Of a stretch of DNA of 64,000 bases, positions 36,260 through 47,177 are shown one piece after another. Both the position numbers and the translations under genes were made by a program. Under the pieces are notes generated by a model, which was not told the origin of the DNA, searched no databases, and saw only the letters and a program-made list of their open reading frames with translations. Source of the DNA: an uncultured Ruminococcus sp. (GTDB taxonomy: Bacteria; Bacillota; Clostridia; Lachnospirales; Lachnospiraceae); the NCBI GenBank assembly GCA_934359255.1, contig CAKRLG010000002.1, forward strand, positions 62,001-126,000, written 5' to 3'. Each line of letters starts with the position of its first letter. Position 1 is the first letter of the stretch.

Positions 36260-37105
36260 ATGGGAATTAGAAAATACAGCCCATATACACCGTCCAGAAG
36301 AAATATGACAAGCCTGGATTTTGCTGAAATCACAAAATCCACACCAGAGAAATCTCTGGTAGTATCTCTGAAAAAGAATTCCGGACGTAACAATCAGGGT
36401 AAAATTACAGTTAGACATCGCGGAGGCGGAAGCAGAAGAAAATACAGAATCATCGACTTCAAGAGAAGAAAAGATGATATCCCTGCAACTGTAGTTGCTA
36501 TCGAATACGATCCGAACAGAACAGCAAATATCGCACTGATCTGCTACGCAGACGGTGAGAAAGCATACATCCTGGCACCAGAAGGACTGAAAGTCGGCGC
36601 TAAAGTTATGAACGGAGCTAACGCAGAAGTTAGACCTGGTAACTGCATGCCGCTGTCAGAAATCCCGGTTGGTACTATGGTACACAATGTAGAACTTCAT
36701 CCTGGAAAGGGCGGACAGCTGGTTCGTTCTGCTGGTAATGGAGCTCAGCTGATGGCAAAAGAAGGAAAATACGCAACCTTAAGACTGCCTTCAGGCGAAA
36801 TGAGAATGGTTCCGATCAACTGCCGTGCATCTATCGGTGTTGTAGGAAACGGAGAGCACAACCTGGTAAATATCGGTAAAGCCGGAAGAAAACGTCACAT
36901 GGGTATCCGCCCGACTGTACGTGGTTCCGTTATGAACCCGAATGACCATCCGCATGGTGGTGGTGAAGGAAAGACCGGTATCGGTCGTCCAGGTCCATGT
37001 ACTCCATGGGGTAAACCTGCTCTGGGCCTGAAGACCAGAAAGAAAAACAAACAGTCCAATAAGTATATCGTAAGAAGAAGAGACGGTAAAACATTAGCGA
37101 AATAA
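36260..37105 (+). CDS. rplB: 50S ribosomal protein L2
   Basis: 281 residues. The conserved C-terminal [19 protein letters not shown], with the His important for peptidyl transfer, is intact. AAAGGAG precedes the ATG. The 83-nt gap from rplW holds an AGCGGACAAAG...CTTTG-type small hairpin only. Confidence 0.98.
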   Translation: MGIRKYSPYTPSRRNMTSLDFAEITKSTPEKSLVVSLKKNSGRNNQGKITVRHRGGGSRRKYRIIDFKRRKDDIPATVVAIEYDPNRTANIALICYADGEKAYILAPEGLKVGAKVMNGANAEVRPGNCMPLSEIPVGTMVHNVELHPGKGGQLVRSAGNGAQLMAKEGKYATLRLPSGEMRMVPINCRASIGVVGNGEHNLVNIGKAGRKRHMGIRPTVRGSVMNPNDHPHGGGEGKTGIGRPGPCTPWGKPALGLKTRKKNKQSNKYIVRRRDGKTLAK

Positions 37106-37118
37106 GGAGGTTACGTAA

Positions 37119-37403
37119 ATGGCTCGTTCATTGAAAAAAGGACCTTTTGCAGATCAGAGCTTACTTAAAAAAGTTGATGCTATGAATGCAGCAGGAGATA
37201 AATCAGTTATTAAAACCTGGTCACGTCGTTCCACAATCTTCCCATCTTTCGTAGGACACACAATCGCTGTCCATGATGGAAGAAAACATGTGCCGGTATA
37301 TGTTACAGAAGATATGGTTGGACATAAACTGGGTGAGTTCGTTGCTACAAGAACTTACAGAGGACATGGAAAAGACGAGAAAAAATCAGGTGTTCGTAAA
37401 TAA
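37119..37403 (+). CDS. rpsS: 30S ribosomal protein S19
   Basis: 94 residues, [20 protein letters not shown], with [20 protein letters not shown]. Head protein contacting S13 and 16S rRNA. AAGGAGG ribosome binding site. Confidence 0.97.
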   Translation: MARSLKKGPFADQSLLKKVDAMNAAGDKSVIKTWSRRSTIFPSFVGHTIAVHDGRKHVPVYVTEDMVGHKLGEFVATRTYRGHGKDEKKSGVRK

Positions 37404-37440
37404 AGCGGTATAGCCCAATCTTGAAAGGAGGATTTTAGTC

Positions 37441-37827
37441 ATGGCAAAAGGACATAGAAGCCAGATTAAAAGAGCAAGAAATGCTAATAAAGATACCAGA
37501 CCATCTGCTAAGTTATCCTATGCAAGAATGTCCGTACAGAAAGCTTGTTATGTACTGGATGTAATTCGTGGAAAAGATGTGCAGACAGCACTGGGAATTC
37601 TGACATACAACCCACGTTACGCTTCAAGCGTAATCAAAAAATTACTGGAGTCTGCAATCGCAAATGCTGAGAACAACAACGGCATGAGCCTTGAAAATCT
37701 GTACGTTGCAGAGTGCTACGCAAACAAAGCACCTACAATGAAGAGAATCAGACCGAGAGCACAGGGTAGAGCATACAGAATTGAGAAAAGAACAAGTCAT
37801 ATCTCTATCGTGTTAGATGAAAGATAA
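37441..37827 (+). CDS. rplV: 50S ribosomal protein L22
   Basis: 128 residues. The tunnel-lining beta-hairpin region [20 protein letters not shown] is clear. Standard length and position between rpsS and rpsC, with AAAGGAGG upstream. Confidence 0.97.
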   Translation: MAKGHRSQIKRARNANKDTRPSAKLSYARMSVQKACYVLDVIRGKDVQTALGILTYNPRYASSVIKKLLESAIANAENNNGMSLENLYVAECYANKAPTMKRIRPRAQGRAYRIEKRTSHISIVLDER

Positions 37828-37841
37828 TAAGGAGGGTAATC

Positions 37842-38498
37842 ATGGGACAGAAAGTTAACCCACACGGCCTTAGAGTCGGTGTTATCAAAGACTGGGATTC
37901 CAAATGGTATGCAGAAAAAGACTTTGCTGATAACCTGGTGGAAGACTATAACATCAGAACATTCCTGAAAAAGAAACTGTACAGCGCAGGTGTTGCTAAG
38001 ATCGAAATCGAAAGAGCTTCCGAGCGTGTAAAAGTTATTATTTATACAGCTAAACCGGGTGTTGTAATCGGTAAAGGTGGTTCTGAAATTGAGAAAGTGA
38101 AAAAAGAACTGCAGAAATATACAACAAAGAAACTGATTGTTGATATTAAAGAAGTTAAGAGACCAGACAAAGATGCTCAGCTGGTAGCAGAAAACATCGC
38201 ACTGCAGCTGGAAAACCGTATTTCCTTCCGTCGTGCTATGAAATCTACAATGCAGAGAACAATGAAAGCCGGAGCAAAAGGAATCAAAACATCCGTATCC
38301 GGACGTCTTGGTGGAGCAGATATGGCTCGTACAGAGTTCTACAGCGAAGGAACTATTCCGCTTCAGACACTGAGAGCAGATATTGACTATGGCTTCGCAG
38401 AAGCTGATACAACCTACGGAAAAGTTGGTGTAAAAGCTTGGGTTTATAATGGCGAAGTTCTTCCAACCAAAGGAACTAAGGAAGGGAGCGATAAATAA
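37842..38498 (+). CDS. rpsC: 30S ribosomal protein S3
   Basis: 218 residues, starting [20 protein letters not shown]. It has the KH-domain motif [17 protein letters not shown] and C-terminal [20 protein letters not shown]. Part of the mRNA entry site. AAGGAGGG upstream. Confidence 0.98.
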   Translation: MGQKVNPHGLRVGVIKDWDSKWYAEKDFADNLVEDYNIRTFLKKKLYSAGVAKIEIERASERVKVIIYTAKPGVVIGKGGSEIEKVKKELQKYTTKKLIVDIKEVKRPDKDAQLVAENIALQLENRISFRRAMKSTMQRTMKAGAKGIKTSVSGRLGGADMARTEFYSEGTIPLQTLRADIDYGFAEADTTYGKVGVKAWVYNGEVLPTKGTKEGSDK

Positions 38499-38500
38499 TT

Positions 38501-38938
38501 ATGTTAATGCCTAAGAGAGTTAAACGTCGTAAACAATTCCGCGGATCCATGAGAGGAAAAGCATTAAGAGGAAATAAAATCAACTACGGTGAGTTCGGTC
38601 TTGTAGCAATGGATCCTTGCTGGATCAAATCCAACCAGATCGAGGCAGCCCGTGTTGCCATGACTCGTTATATCAAACGTGGTGGTAAAGTTTGGATCAA
38701 AATTTTCCCGGACAAACCAGTAACAGCAAAACCAGCAGAAACACGTATGGGTTCCGGTAAAGGTGCTCTGGAATACTGGGTAGCAGTTGTTAAGCCAGGT
38801 CGTGTAATGTTCGAGATCGCAGGTGTACCTGAAGAAACAGCTCGTGAAGCATTACGTCTTGCAATGCATAAGTTACCATGTAAATGTAAAATCGTTTCTC
38901 GTGCAGACTTAGAAGGCGGTGATAACAGTGAAAATTAA
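38501..38938 (+). CDS. rplP: 50S ribosomal protein L16
   Basis: 145 residues; [15 protein letters not shown] start is typical. It contains [20 protein letters not shown] and [18 protein letters not shown]. It starts 2 nt after rpsC and overlaps rpmC by 11 nt. Confidence 0.97.
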   Translation: MLMPKRVKRRKQFRGSMRGKALRGNKINYGEFGLVAMDPCWIKSNQIEAARVAMTRYIKRGGKVWIKIFPDKPVTAKPAETRMGSGKGALEYWVAVVKPGRVMFEIAGVPEETAREALRLAMHKLPCKCKIVSRADLEGGDNSEN

Positions 38939-39134
38939 AAATTATGTAGAAGATTTAAAAGCGAAATCAGCTACAGAATTACAGGAAGAATTAGTAGCTG
39001 CTAAGAAGGAACTCTTTAACCTGAGATTCCAGAATGCAACCAATCAGCTGGACAATACAAGCAGAATCAAAGAGGTTCGTAGAAATATTGCCAGAATTCA
39101 GACCGTAATCGCTGAAAAGGCGAACGTACAGTAA
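38928..39134 (+). CDS. rpmC: 50S ribosomal protein L29
   Basis: 68 residues from a GTG at 38928, giving [20 protein letters not shown], the usual L29 start; a GTG at 38919 would add three residues and lie on the ribosome binding site. Overlap with the rplP end suggests coupling. L29 lies at the tunnel exit next to L23. Confidence 0.93.
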   Translation: MKIKNYVEDLKAKSATELQEELVAAKKELFNLRFQNATNQLDNTSRIKEVRRNIARIQTVIAEKANVQ

Positions 39135-39156
39135 TCTAAGAAGGAGGCACTAAATC

Positions 39157-39411
39157 GTGGAAAGAAATCTTAGAAAAACACGTATTGGTAAAGTAGTCAG
39201 CAACAAGATGGATAAAACAATCGTAGTTGCGATCGAAGACCATGTTAAACATCCTCTTTACAAAAAAATCGTAAAGAGAACATATAAACTGAAAGCACAT
39301 GATGAGCAGAATCAGTGCAGCATCGGTGATACCGTTAAAGTTATGGAAACCAGACCGCTGTCCAAAGACAAAAGATGGAGACTGGTTGAAATCGTTGAGA
39401 AAGTAAAATAA
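39157..39411 (+). CDS. rpsQ: 30S ribosomal protein S17
   Basis: 84 residues, [23 protein letters not shown] start after AAGGAGG. The OB-fold signature [20 protein letters not shown] is present. Confidence 0.97.
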   Translation: MERNLRKTRIGKVVSNKMDKTIVVAIEDHVKHPLYKKIVKRTYKLKAHDEQNQCSIGDTVKVMETRPLSKDKRWRLVEIVEKVK

Positions 39412-39447
39412 TCGTTATCAGTTAATTCGTATAGGAGGAATACCAGC

Positions 39448-39816
39448 ATGATTCAGCAGGAAAGTAGACTTAGAGTTGCTGATAACACAGGTGCAAAAGA
39501 GATTCTGTGTATCCGTGTTATGGGCGGTTCTACTAGAAGATATGCCAATATCGGTGATGTTATCGTTGCTTCCGTCAAAGATGCAACACCAGGCGGCGTT
39601 GTTAAAAAAGGCGATGTAGTTAAGGCCGTTGTTGTACGTACTGTAAAAGGTGTTCGTCGTAAAGATGGTTCTTACATCAAATTTGATGAGAATGCAGCTG
39701 TCATCATCAAAGATGACAAAACACCAAGGGGAACTCGTATCTTTGGACCAGTAGCAAGAGAGCTTCGTGAGAAACAGTTTATGAAAATTGTATCCCTGGC
39801 TCCAGAAGTATTATAA
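39448..39816 (+). CDS. rplN: 50S ribosomal protein L14
   Basis: 122 residues, [20 protein letters not shown], the textbook L14 start. It forms intersubunit bridges with 16S rRNA. AGGAGG upstream. First gene of the classical spc operon segment. Confidence 0.98.
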   Translation: MIQQESRLRVADNTGAKEILCIRVMGGSTRRYANIGDVIVASVKDATPGGVVKKGDVVKAVVVRTVKGVRRKDGSYIKFDENAAVIIKDDKTPRGTRIFGPVARELREKQFMKIVSLAPEVL

Positions 39817-39828
39817 GGAGGTAACCTG

Positions 39829-40134
39829 ATGGCAAGTTTAAAAATTAAAAAAGGTGACACCGTTAAGGTAATCGCCGGTAAAGATAAAGACAAAGAAGGA
39901 AAAGTTCTGTCTGTAAAAGACGGTAAAGTCATCGTTGAAGGTATCAACATGATCACAAAACATGCAAAACCTTCTATGGCTAACCAGCAGGGCGGAATCA
40001 TCAACAAAGAAGCTCCGATCGATGCATCTAACGTAATGCTGATCCACAACGGAAAAGCTGTTCGTGTAGGCTTCAAAGTTGAAGATGGAAAAAAAGTTCG
40101 TGTTGCAAAAGGCAGCAACGAAGTAATCGACTAA
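39829..40134 (+). CDS. rplX: 50S ribosomal protein L24
   Basis: 101 residues with the KOW motif [20 protein letters not shown]. An assembly initiator protein of the 50S subunit. It starts 12 nt after rplN. Confidence 0.97.
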   Translation: MASLKIKKGDTVKVIAGKDKDKEGKVLSVKDGKVIVEGINMITKHAKPSMANQQGGIINKEAPIDASNVMLIHNGKAVRVGFKVEDGKKVRVAKGSNEVID

Positions 40135-40156
40135 TTGAGAGAGGAGGCAATTGAAA

Positions 40157-40696
40157 GTGAGCAGACTGAAAGATACTTACAAAAATGAGATCGTAGATGC
40201 TATGACCAAAAAATTTGGTTATAAAAATATCATGGAAGTGCCAAAACTCGATAAGATCGTAATCAACATGGGTGTTGGCGAAGCCAAAGAAAATGCTAAA
40301 ATTCTGGAAGCAGCTGTAAAAGATCTGGAAACAATTTCCGGACAGAAAGCAGTTCTGACAAGAGCAAAAAATTCCGTAGCTAACTTCAAAATCCGTGAAG
40401 GTATGCCAATCGGTTGTAAAGTTACCCTGAGAGGGGAAAAAATGTATGAGTTCGCTGATCGTCTGATCAACCTGGCTCTGCCTCGTGTACGTGACTTCCG
40501 TGGAGTTAATCCAAACGCATTTGACGGAAGAGGAAACTATGCACTGGGTATCAAAGAACAGCTGATTTTCCCGGAAATCGAGTATGATAAAGTTGATAAA
40601 GTAAGAGGTATGGACATCATCTTCGTTACAACAGCTAAGACTGATGAAGAAGCTCGTGAATTATTGACATTATTCAACATGCCGTTTTCAAAGTAA
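40157..40696 (+). CDS. rplE: 50S ribosomal protein L5
   Basis: 179 residues from GTG at 40157 ([20 protein letters not shown]), 9 nt after GGAGG. A TTG at 40151 would be too close to that site. Binds 5S rRNA; segments [16 protein letters not shown] and [17 protein letters not shown] are typical. Confidence 0.96.
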   Translation: MSRLKDTYKNEIVDAMTKKFGYKNIMEVPKLDKIVINMGVGEAKENAKILEAAVKDLETISGQKAVLTRAKNSVANFKIREGMPIGCKVTLRGEKMYEFADRLINLALPRVRDFRGVNPNAFDGRGNYALGIKEQLIFPEIEYDKVDKVRGMDIIFVTTAKTDEEARELLTLFNMPFSK

Positions 40697-40714
40697 GAAT
40701 AGGAGGGAAAATTC

Positions 40715-40900
40715 ATGGCTAAGACAGCAATGAAAATCAAACAGCAGCGTAAACAGAAATTCTCCACAAGAGAATACAATCGTTGCAGAATCTGTGGTCG
40801 TCCACATGCTTACTTAAGAAAATACGGAATCTGCAGAATTTGCTTCCGTGAATTAGCATACAAAGGACAGATCCCGGGTGTTAAGAAAGCAAGCTGGTAA
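40715..40900 (+). CDS. rpsN: 30S ribosomal protein S14, zinc-binding type
   Basis: 61 residues with two CxxC pairs ([20 protein letters not shown]), the zinc-ribbon form typical of Gram-positive bacteria. Located between rplE and rpsH as expected. AGGAGGG upstream. The 133-nt gap that follows holds hairpins (GGCCGAAAGGC at about 40951) and no gene. Confidence 0.97.
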   Translation: MAKTAMKIKQQRKQKFSTREYNRCRICGRPHAYLRKYGICRICFRELAYKGQIPGVKKASW

Positions 40901-41033
40901 GAGTTGAAAGCGGATCGAAAGATCCGATGAAAGCCCACATCACTTGGCAAGGCCGAAAGGCTGCGCTAAAGTGAGAGGGTATACACATACAAACAAGAAC
41001 ATGAAAAGTCTAAATAATTAGGAGGAAACTATC

Positions 41034-41435
41034 ATGACAATGAGCGATCCGATTGCAGATATGCTTACAAGAATCCGTAACGCTAACACAGCAAAACATG
41101 CCACTGTAGACGTTCCGGCATCCAAAATCAAAGTTGCTATCGCAGACATTCTGGTTAAAGAAGGTTACGTGGCAAAATATGAAATCGTAGAAGATGGAAA
41201 CTTCAAAAACATCCGTATTACTCTGAAATACGGTGCTGACAAAAACGAAAAGATCATCACTGGTCTGAAGAGAATTTCCAAACCAGGTCTTCGTATTTAC
41301 GCTGGTAAAGACGAACTGCCAAGAGTACTGGGTGGACTGGGAATCGCAATTCTGTCTACAAACCAGGGTGTTATTACTGATAAAGAAGCCAGAAAGCTGC
41401 AGGTTGGCGGTGAAGTTCTGGCATTCGTTTGGTAA
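41034..41435 (+). CDS. rpsH: 30S ribosomal protein S8
   Basis: 133 residues, [23 protein letters not shown] at 41034 is 8 nt after GGAGG; an ATG at 41040 is possible but farther. S8 binds 16S rRNA and is the spc-operon regulator in E. coli. The 96-nt gap to rplF includes a short GAGGGGAC/GTCCTCT-type hairpin. Confidence 0.97.
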   Translation: MTMSDPIADMLTRIRNANTAKHATVDVPASKIKVAIADILVKEGYVAKYEIVEDGNFKNIRITLKYGADKNEKIITGLKRISKPGLRIYAGKDELPRVLGGLGIAILSTNQGVITDKEARKLQVGGEVLAFVW

Positions 41436-41531
41436 GATCGATCACTTCGCGCAAGCAAAGGATATAGAAACTGAAAACAGAGGGGACTGAGCGTCCTCTC
41501 CGAAAATCTAAGTTAATAGGAGGAAAATGGT

Positions 41532-42071
41532 ATGTCACGTATTGGAAGACTGCCTGTAGTTGTTCCGGCTGGTGTAACAGTTGAAGTTAAAGAGAACAAT
41601 TACGTTGTTGTAAAAGGTTCTAAAGGAACTCTGGAAAGAAATCTGCCTGTAGAAATGGACATCAAAGTAGAAGATGGACATGTGGTAGTAACAAGACCAA
41701 ACGACTTAAAGAAAATGAAAGCTCTGCACGGTCTGACCAGAACTCTGATCCACAACATGGTTGTTGGTGTCAGCGAAGGATATGAAAAAGTTCTGGAAGT
41801 AAACGGTGTAGGTTACAGAGCTCAGAAACAGGGTAAGAAATTAGTTCTTTCCTTAGGATATTCTCACCCAGTTGAAATGGAAGATCCGGAAGGATTGGAA
41901 ACAACTGTAGATGGCAACAAGATTACTGTAAAAGGTATCAGCAAAGAAAAAGTTGGCCAGTACGCAGCTGAAATCAGAGAAAAGAGAAGACCGGAACCTT
42001 ACAAAGGTAAAGGTATCAAATATGCTGATGAAGTTATCAGACGTAAAGTTGGTAAAACTGGTAAGAAATAA
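41532..42071 (+). CDS. rplF: 50S ribosomal protein L6
   Basis: 179 residues, [20 protein letters not shown]. The conserved C-terminal [20 protein letters not shown] is intact. Near the factor-binding site of the 50S subunit. GGAGG upstream. Confidence 0.98.
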   Translation: MSRIGRLPVVVPAGVTVEVKENNYVVVKGSKGTLERNLPVEMDIKVEDGHVVVTRPNDLKKMKALHGLTRTLIHNMVVGVSEGYEKVLEVNGVGYRAQKQGKKLVLSLGYSHPVEMEDPEGLETTVDGNKITVKGISKEKVGQYAAEIREKRRPEPYKGKGIKYADEVIRRKVGKTGKK

Positions 42072-42088
42072 ATAAGGAGAGTGCAAAA

Positions 42089-42457
42089 ATGATTAATAAA
42101 GTATCAAGAGCGAGTGTTCGTACTAAAAAGCATAGAAGAATGCGTCATCATATCGTTGGTACAGCTCAGAGACCTCGTCTGGCTGTATTCAGAAGTAACA
42201 ACCATATGTATGCACAGATCATTGATGATACCGTTGGAAAAACATTAGTATCCGCTTCTACTCTTCAGAAAGATGTAAAAGCAGAACTGGAACAGACCAA
42301 CACAGTAGCAGCAGCAGCTTACCTGGGAACTGTTATCGGTAAGAAAGCAGTTGAGGCAGGAATCGAAGAAGTTGTATTCGACAGAGGCGGTTTCGTATAC
42401 CATGGTAAAGTAAAAGCATTAGCAGATGCAGCTAGAGAAGCTGGCCTGAAATTCTAG
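42089..42457 (+). CDS. rplR: 50S ribosomal protein L18
   Basis: 122 residues, binding 5S r[23 protein letters not shown] and [20 protein letters not shown] are typical. Starts 17 nt after rplF. Confidence 0.97.
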   Translation: MINKVSRASVRTKKHRRMRHHIVGTAQRPRLAVFRSNNHMYAQIIDDTVGKTLVSASTLQKDVKAELEQTNTVAAAAYLGTVIGKKAVEAGIEEVVFDRGGFVYHGKVKALADAAREAGLKF

Positions 42458-42477
42458 GAAAGAGAGGAGCGAAATAC

Positions 42478-42987
42478 ATGAGACATACAATCATTGATGC
42501 TAGTCAGTTAGAATTAGAAGAAAAAGTAGTCTCAATCAAACGTGTAACAAAAGTTGTTAAAGGTGGACGTACCATGCGTTTTACAGCTTTAGTAGTTGTT
42601 GGAGACGGCAACGGACATGTTGGTGCAGGACTTGGAAAAGCAGCTGAAATTCCGGAAGCTATCCGCAAAGGAAAAGAAGATGCTATCAAAAAATTAGTAA
42701 CCGTAGCAAGAGATGAAAACAACAGTATCACACATGATTATGTTGGTAAATTCGGCAGCGCTGAACTTCTGATGAAGAGAGCCCCGGAAGGTACTGGTGT
42801 AATCGCTGGTGGTCCGGCTCGTGCGGTTATCGAGTTAGCAGGTATCAAAAACATCCGTACAAAATGTATGGGTTCCAGAAATAAACAGAACGTTGTACTT
42901 GCTACCATCGCAGGTTTAAGTCAGTTAAAGACTCCGGAAGAAGTAGCTAGACTTCGCGGTAAATCCGTAGAAGAGATCTTTGCTTAA
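42478..42987 (+). CDS. rpsE: 30S ribosomal protein S5
   Basis: 169 residues with the double-stranded RNA-binding N-domain ([20 protein letters not shown]) and C-domain [26 protein letters not shown] upstream. Confidence 0.97.
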   Translation: MRHTIIDASQLELEEKVVSIKRVTKVVKGGRTMRFTALVVVGDGNGHVGAGLGKAAEIPEAIRKGKEDAIKKLVTVARDENNSITHDYVGKFGSAELLMKRAPEGTGVIAGGPARAVIELAGIKNIRTKCMGSRNKQNVVLATIAGLSQLKTPEEVARLRGKSVEEIFA

Positions 42988-43000
42988 GGAGGACTGGAAA

Positions 43001-43174
43001 ATGTTAAAAATTACTTTAGTAAAATCTACAATCGGTGCAGTTCCAAAACACAAAAAGACAATTGAAGCTCTGGGACTGTCCAAAATGCACAAAACTGTTG
43101 AACTGCCGGACAATGCAGCAACAAGAGGTATGATCAAACAGGTTCAGCATTTAGTAAAAGTTGAAGAAGCGTAA
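43001..43174 (+). CDS. rpmD: 50S ribosomal protein L30
   Basis: 57 residues, [23 protein letters not shown] at 43001 follows AAGGAGGAC. The upstream in-frame ATG at 42980 lies inside rpsE and is rejected. Confidence 0.95.
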   Translation: MLKITLVKSTIGAVPKHKKTIEALGLSKMHKTVELPDNAATRGMIKQVQHLVKVEEA

Positions 43175-43197
43175 TTAGAATAGAAGGAGGTGCCACA

Positions 43198-43632
43198 ATG
43201 GATTTATCTAATTTAAGACCTGCAGAAGGTTCCAGACAGAGTGATGACTTCCGTAGAGGCCGTGGACACGGTTCAGGAAATGGTAAAACAGCTGGTAAAG
43301 GACATAAAGGACAGAAAGCTCGTTCCGGAGCTCCAAGACCAGGTTTCGAAGGTGGTCAGATGCCTTTATACAGAAGACTTCCTAAGAGAGGTTTCAAGAA
43401 CAGAAATACCAAAGAAATCGTTGGTATCAATGTAGAAGCTCTGAACAGATTTGAAGATGGAGCAGAAGTTACTATCGCAGCTCTGGTTGAGAGTGGTCTG
43501 GTTTCCAACCCGAAGGATGGCGTTAAGATTCTTGGTAACGGAGAACTGACAAAGAAACTGACTGTAAAAGTTACTGCAGTAAGCGAAGGCGCAAAAGCAA
43601 AAATTGAAGCAGCAGGTGGAACAGTAGCATAA
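43198..43632 (+). CDS. rplO: 50S ribosomal protein L15
   Basis: 144 residues, [20 protein letters not shown]. The Gly/Lys-rich N-terminal extension ([19 protein letters not shown]) is typical and the C-terminal globular part is complete. AAGGAGG upstream, secY 13 nt downstream. Confidence 0.97.
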   Translation: MDLSNLRPAEGSRQSDDFRRGRGHGSGNGKTAGKGHKGQKARSGAPRPGFEGGQMPLYRRLPKRGFKNRNTKEIVGINVEALNRFEDGAEVTIAALVESGLVSNPKDGVKILGNGELTKKLTVKVTAVSEGAKAKIEAAGGTVA

Positions 43633-43645
43633 GAGGTGAGCTTAT

Positions 43646-44962
43646 ATGTTAAAGACTCTTCAGAATGCATTTAAAGTGAAAGACGTCAGACATAGAATCT
43701 TTTATGTGTTAATGATGCTGGTAGTCATCCGAATTGGCTCCCAGCTCCCTGTTCCGGGAGTCGATGGAAGTTATTTCAAAACCTGGTTTGAAAGTCAGAC
43801 AGGCGATGCATTTAACTTCCTCGACGCATTTACAGGCGGTTCATTTTCGCAGATGTCTATCTTTGCACTTAGCATTACACCTTACATCACATCATCCATT
43901 ATTATCCAGCTTCTTACAATCGCGATTCCAAAACTGGAAGAAATGCAGAGAGACGGAGAAGATGGCAGAAAGAAACTTGGTGCGATTACCCGTTATGTAA
44001 CCATCGGATTATCCCTGTTTGAATCTATTGCCATGGCAATCGGATTTGGTAATAAAGGATTGATTCCGGACAACAGTTTTGTTAAAATGGTTGTAGTAGT
44101 TGTTGCATTAACAGCAGGTTCGGCGTTCTTAATGTGGGTTGGTGAACAGATCAATGAAAAAGGTGTTGGAAATGGTATTTCCATCGTACTTTTGATCAAT
44201 ATCGTATCTCGTATCCCGAGTGATATGACGACACTGTACGAAAGCTTCATGAAAGGAAAAATTATTGCAAAAGCACTCCTCTCCGGCGTTATTATTGCGG
44301 CGATTATTGTTGGAGTTGTAATTCTGGTAATTATCCTGAACGGAGCTGAGAGAAGAATTCCTGTTCAGTATTCCAAAAAGATGCAGGGCAGAAAAATGAT
44401 GGGCGGACAGTCCAGCCATATTCCTTTAAAAGTAAATACGGCCGGCGTAATCCCGGTAATCTTTGCATCATCTATTATGTCTTTCCCAAGTGTGATTGCT
44501 TCTTTTCTGGGCAAAACCGGTGGAACAGGTATCGGTGGAAAGATTCTGGCAGGTATGAACAGTAATAACTGGTTTGACCTGGAACATCCATGGTATTCGA
44601 TTGGCCTGGTGGCTTATATCGTTATGGTAATCTTTTTCGCTTACTTCTATACATCAATTACTTTCAATCCATTGGAAGTAGCTGATAACATGAAAAAGCA
44701 GGGTGGTTTTATCCCGGGTATCCGTCCAGGAAAACCAACCGTAGATTATCTGACAAAGATGTTGAATTATATCATCTTTATTGGTGCAGCAGGGCTTACC
44801 ATTGTAGCGGTTATCCCGTTCTTCTTTAATGGTGTATTCGGTGCGAATGTGTCCTTCGGCGGAACTTCTATCATCATTATTGTAGGAGTTATCCTTGAGA
44901 CACTGAAGCAGATTGAATCCATGATGCTGGTAAGAAACTACAAAGGTTTTTTAGATAACTAA
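43646..44962 (+). CDS. secY: Preprotein translocase subunit SecY
   Basis: 438 residues with ten hydrophobic segments; the channel of the Sec translocon. Characteristic sequences are IRIGSQLPVPGVDGSYF, ALSITPYITSSIIIQLL (plug and lateral gate helices) and NPLEVADNMKKQGGFIPGIR. Usual position after rplO. GAGGTG upstream. Confidence 0.98.
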   Translation: MLKTLQNAFKVKDVRHRIFYVLMMLVVIRIGSQLPVPGVDGSYFKTWFESQTGDAFNFLDAFTGGSFSQMSIFALSITPYITSSIIIQLLTIAIPKLEEMQRDGEDGRKKLGAITRYVTIGLSLFESIAMAIGFGNKGLIPDNSFVKMVVVVVALTAGSAFLMWVGEQINEKGVGNGISIVLLINIVSRIPSDMTTLYESFMKGKIIAKALLSGVIIAAIIVGVVILVIILNGAERRIPVQYSKKMQGRKMMGGQSSHIPLKVNTAGVIPVIFASSIMSFPSVIASFLGKTGGTGIGGKILAGMNSNNWFDLEHPWYSIGLVAYIVMVIFFAYFYTSITFNPLEVADNMKKQGGFIPGIRPGKPTVDYLTKMLNYIIFIGAAGLTIVAVIPFFFNGVFGANVSFGGTSIIIIVGVILETLKQIESMMLVRNYKGFLDN

Positions 44963-44964
44963 AA

Positions 44965-44989
44965 GGTTGTGGCGTTTTACGCCACAGCC
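44965..44989 (+). terminator. Hairpin between secY and adk
   Basis: GGTTGTGGCG-TTTTA-CGCCACAGCC, a 10-bp stem with one G-T pair, directly after the secY stop. The following T run is short (TTAAA), so it may be an attenuator or processing site rather than a full terminator. Confidence 0.6.
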
Positions 44990-45048
44990 TTAAAGTGCTA
45001 TTATAGTAATTATTTAATTACGAAAAAAAAGAAGGAGAGGGTACAAAG

Positions 45049-45693
45049 ATGAAAGTAATTATGTTGGGTGCACCTGGTGCCGGTAAAGGTACACAGGCAA
45101 AAAAAATTGCGGAAAAATATCAGATTCCGCACATCTCCACAGGAGATATTTTCCGGGCTAATATCAAAAACGGTACAGAGCTTGGAAATAAAGCAAAAAG
45201 CTATATGGATCAGGGACATCTGGTTCCTGATGAGCTGACCTGTGATCTGGTCGTTGATCGAATCAATCAGGCAGACTGTAAAAACGGATATGTATTGGAT
45301 GGTTTTCCAAGAACCATTCCGCAGGCGGAGGCTTTAAAAGCTGCGCTGGAGAAAATGGGTGAAACTATTGATTATGCAATCAACGTTGAAGTTCCGGATG
45401 AGAACATCGTAAACCGAATGGGTGGACGCCGTGCCTGCCCTGGATGCGGATGCACTTACCACATCAAACACAATCCTCCGAAAGTGGAAGATATCTGTGA
45501 TGTATGTGGTGCAAAACTGGTGCTGCGTGACGATGACAAACCTGAGACTGTTACAAAACGTCTGAGTGTATATCATGAACAAACCAAGCCTTTGATCGAC
45601 TTCTACAAAAAAGAAGGCGTATTAAGAGAAGTCGACGGAACACAGGATCTGAATGATGTGTTCCAGGCTATCACTGAAATCTTAGGAGCGTAA
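45049..45693 (+). CDS. adk: Adenylate kinase
   Basis: 214 residues; converts AMP and ATP to two ADP. P-loop GAPGAGKGT at 7-15. The LID domain carries a four-Cys zinc site (CPGCGC near 128 and CDVCG near 150), typical of Gram-positive enzymes. Also [21 protein letters not shown] upstream, map 3 nt downstream. Confidence 0.98.
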   Translation: MKVIMLGAPGAGKGTQAKKIAEKYQIPHISTGDIFRANIKNGTELGNKAKSYMDQGHLVPDELTCDLVVDRINQADCKNGYVLDGFPRTIPQAEALKAALEKMGETIDYAINVEVPDENIVNRMGGRRACPGCGCTYHIKHNPPKVEDICDVCGAKLVLRDDDKPETVTKRLSVYHEQTKPLIDFYKKEGVLREVDGTQDLNDVFQAITEILGA

Positions 45694-45696
45694 AAC

Positions 45697-46452
45697 ATGT
45701 CAGTATCAATAAAGACTGCCAGGGAAATTGAATTAATGAGGGAATCCTGCCATTTGCTTGAGAAAGTTCACGATGAACTTGCAAAAGCAATCAGACCGGG
45801 GATTTCAACCTGGGAAATCGATCATTTGGGTGAAGAAATGATCCGTAGTTTCGGATGCACCCCGAATTTCCTTCATTACAATGGATATCCTGCATCCATC
45901 TGTGTATCTGTAAATGATGAGGTTGTACATGGAATCCCGAGCAAGAAGAGAATTCTTCGCGAAGGAGACATTGTCAGCCTGGATGCCGGACTCATCTACA
46001 AAGGTTATCATTCCGATGCTGCCCGTACCCATGCAGTTGGGGAGATCAGCCCGGAAGCTCAGAAACTGATTGATGTAACCCGTCAGAGTTTCTTTGAGGG
46101 AATCAAAATGGCAAAAGCAGGAAATCATCTGTATGACATTTCCGCTGCGATCGGCAATTATGCAGAAAGTTTCGGATACGGCGTGGTCAGAGATCTGGTT
46201 GGTCATGGAATTGGAACCAGCCTTCATGAAGATCCGCAGATCCCAAACTTTGCACAGAAACGGAGAGGAATCCGTCTGGTGCCGGGTATGACTCTTGCTA
46301 TTGAACCTATGATCACCATGGGCAGACCGGAAGTCTGCTGGCTGGATGATGACTGGACGGTTGTGACAGAAGATGAATCACTGGCCGCTCACTATGAGAA
46401 TACGATTCTCATCACTGAGGGCGAACCTGAAATCCTGACCTTTACGAAATAG
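45697..46452 (+). CDS. map: Methionine aminopeptidase, type I
   Basis: 251 residues; removes initiator Met. Metal ligands are in SLDAGLIYKGYHSDAARTH, VGHGIGTSLHE, IEPMI and HYENTIL. Starts 3 nt after adk, the classical adk-map-infA order. Confidence 0.97.
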   Translation: MSVSIKTAREIELMRESCHLLEKVHDELAKAIRPGISTWEIDHLGEEMIRSFGCTPNFLHYNGYPASICVSVNDEVVHGIPSKKRILREGDIVSLDAGLIYKGYHSDAARTHAVGEISPEAQKLIDVTRQSFFEGIKMAKAGNHLYDISAAIGNYAESFGYGVVRDLVGHGIGTSLHEDPQIPNFAQKRRGIRLVPGMTLAIEPMITMGRPEVCWLDDDWTVVTEDESLAAHYENTILITEGEPEILTFTK

Positions 46453-46462
46453 AGGTGCCAGG

Positions 46463-46729
46463 ATGGAAGAATATGGTGTTGGCATGATGGCCAGATCCCT
46501 TGCCGGTCATGATAAGGGAAAGGTCTATATGGTTCTGGATGTGAAAGAGCCTTTTGTGTATCTGGTGGACGGGAAGATCCGTACACTGGATCATCCGAAA
46601 AAGAAAAGGCTCAAACATGTTCAGGTGGATCGGCATATTCCGGAATGGATCCAGAATGTGATCCTGGAAGGAAGAGATCTTCAGGATTCGGATGTCATCC
46701 GTGGAAGAAGAGAATACGGCGAAAAGTAA
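46463..46729 (+). CDS. KOW-domain (L14e-like) RNA-binding protein
   Basis: 88 residues, [20 protein letters not shown] with a KOW-type [18 protein letters not shown] and a basic segment [15 protein letters not shown]. Such genes lie between map and infA in many clostridia and are probably ribosome- or RNA-associated; the role is not established. GAGGTG upstream and 10 nt from map. Confidence 0.82.
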   Translation: MEEYGVGMMARSLAGHDKGKVYMVLDVKEPFVYLVDGKIRTLDHPKKKRLKHVQVDRHIPEWIQNVILEGRDLQDSDVIRGRREYGEK

Positions 46730-46745
46730 AACAGGAGGGAATGCA

Positions 46746-46964
46746 ATGTCTAAGGCAGATGTTATTGAAGTAGAAGGCACTGTCCTTGAAAAATTGCCAA
46801 ATGCAATGTTCAAGGTTGAGCTGGAAAATAAGCATGTGGTATTGGCACATATCAGTGGTAAGCTGAGAATGAATTTTATTCGTATCTTACCGGGAGATAA
46901 GGTTACTATGGAACTTTCTCCGTATGATTTGTCTAAGGGGAGAATTATCTGGAGAGATAAATAA
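46746..46964 (+). CDS. infA: Translation initiation factor IF-1
   Basis: 72 residues, [22 protein letters not shown]-fold factor that blocks the ribosomal A site during initiation. ATG at 46746 follows AGGAGGG; longer in-frame starts run into the KOW gene. Confidence 0.97.
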   Translation: MSKADVIEVEGTVLEKLPNAMFKVELENKHVVLAHISGKLRMNFIRILPGDKVTMELSPYDLSKGRIIWRDK

Positions 46965-46993
46965 GAAAGATAGTTTTCTTTGTGAATGAGGAC

Positions 46994-47177
46994 GCACCAG
47001 CCGGATACTTTTCTCTGTCAGCAACGTGGGCAGGGTAACTTTGAGCTAGCCACCAACTTCGACTATGTTCACGAGGGTCAGCGGACCCTCGCGAAAGTCT
47101 GCGTAGGTGTCGGATCTCAAAGCTTACCCTAAACGCCCACAAAGTGTTGCTGACAGAGAAAAGTATCCGGCTGGTGC
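46994..47177 (-). repeat. Variable-arm palindromic element, copy 2 (minus orientation)
   Basis: Arms 46994-47025 and 47146-47177 are perfectly complementary over 32 nt and differ almost completely from those of copies 1 and 3. The 120-nt core between them is the reverse complement of the core at 8545-8665, with small changes. The changes keep the fold: GGGTAA/TTACCC replaces GGGGAA/TTCCCC of copy 1. Flanks, read in core orientation, are ACCA before the first arm and GTCC after the second. It lies between infA and the rpmJ promoter, inside the ribosomal superoperon. Confidence 0.9.
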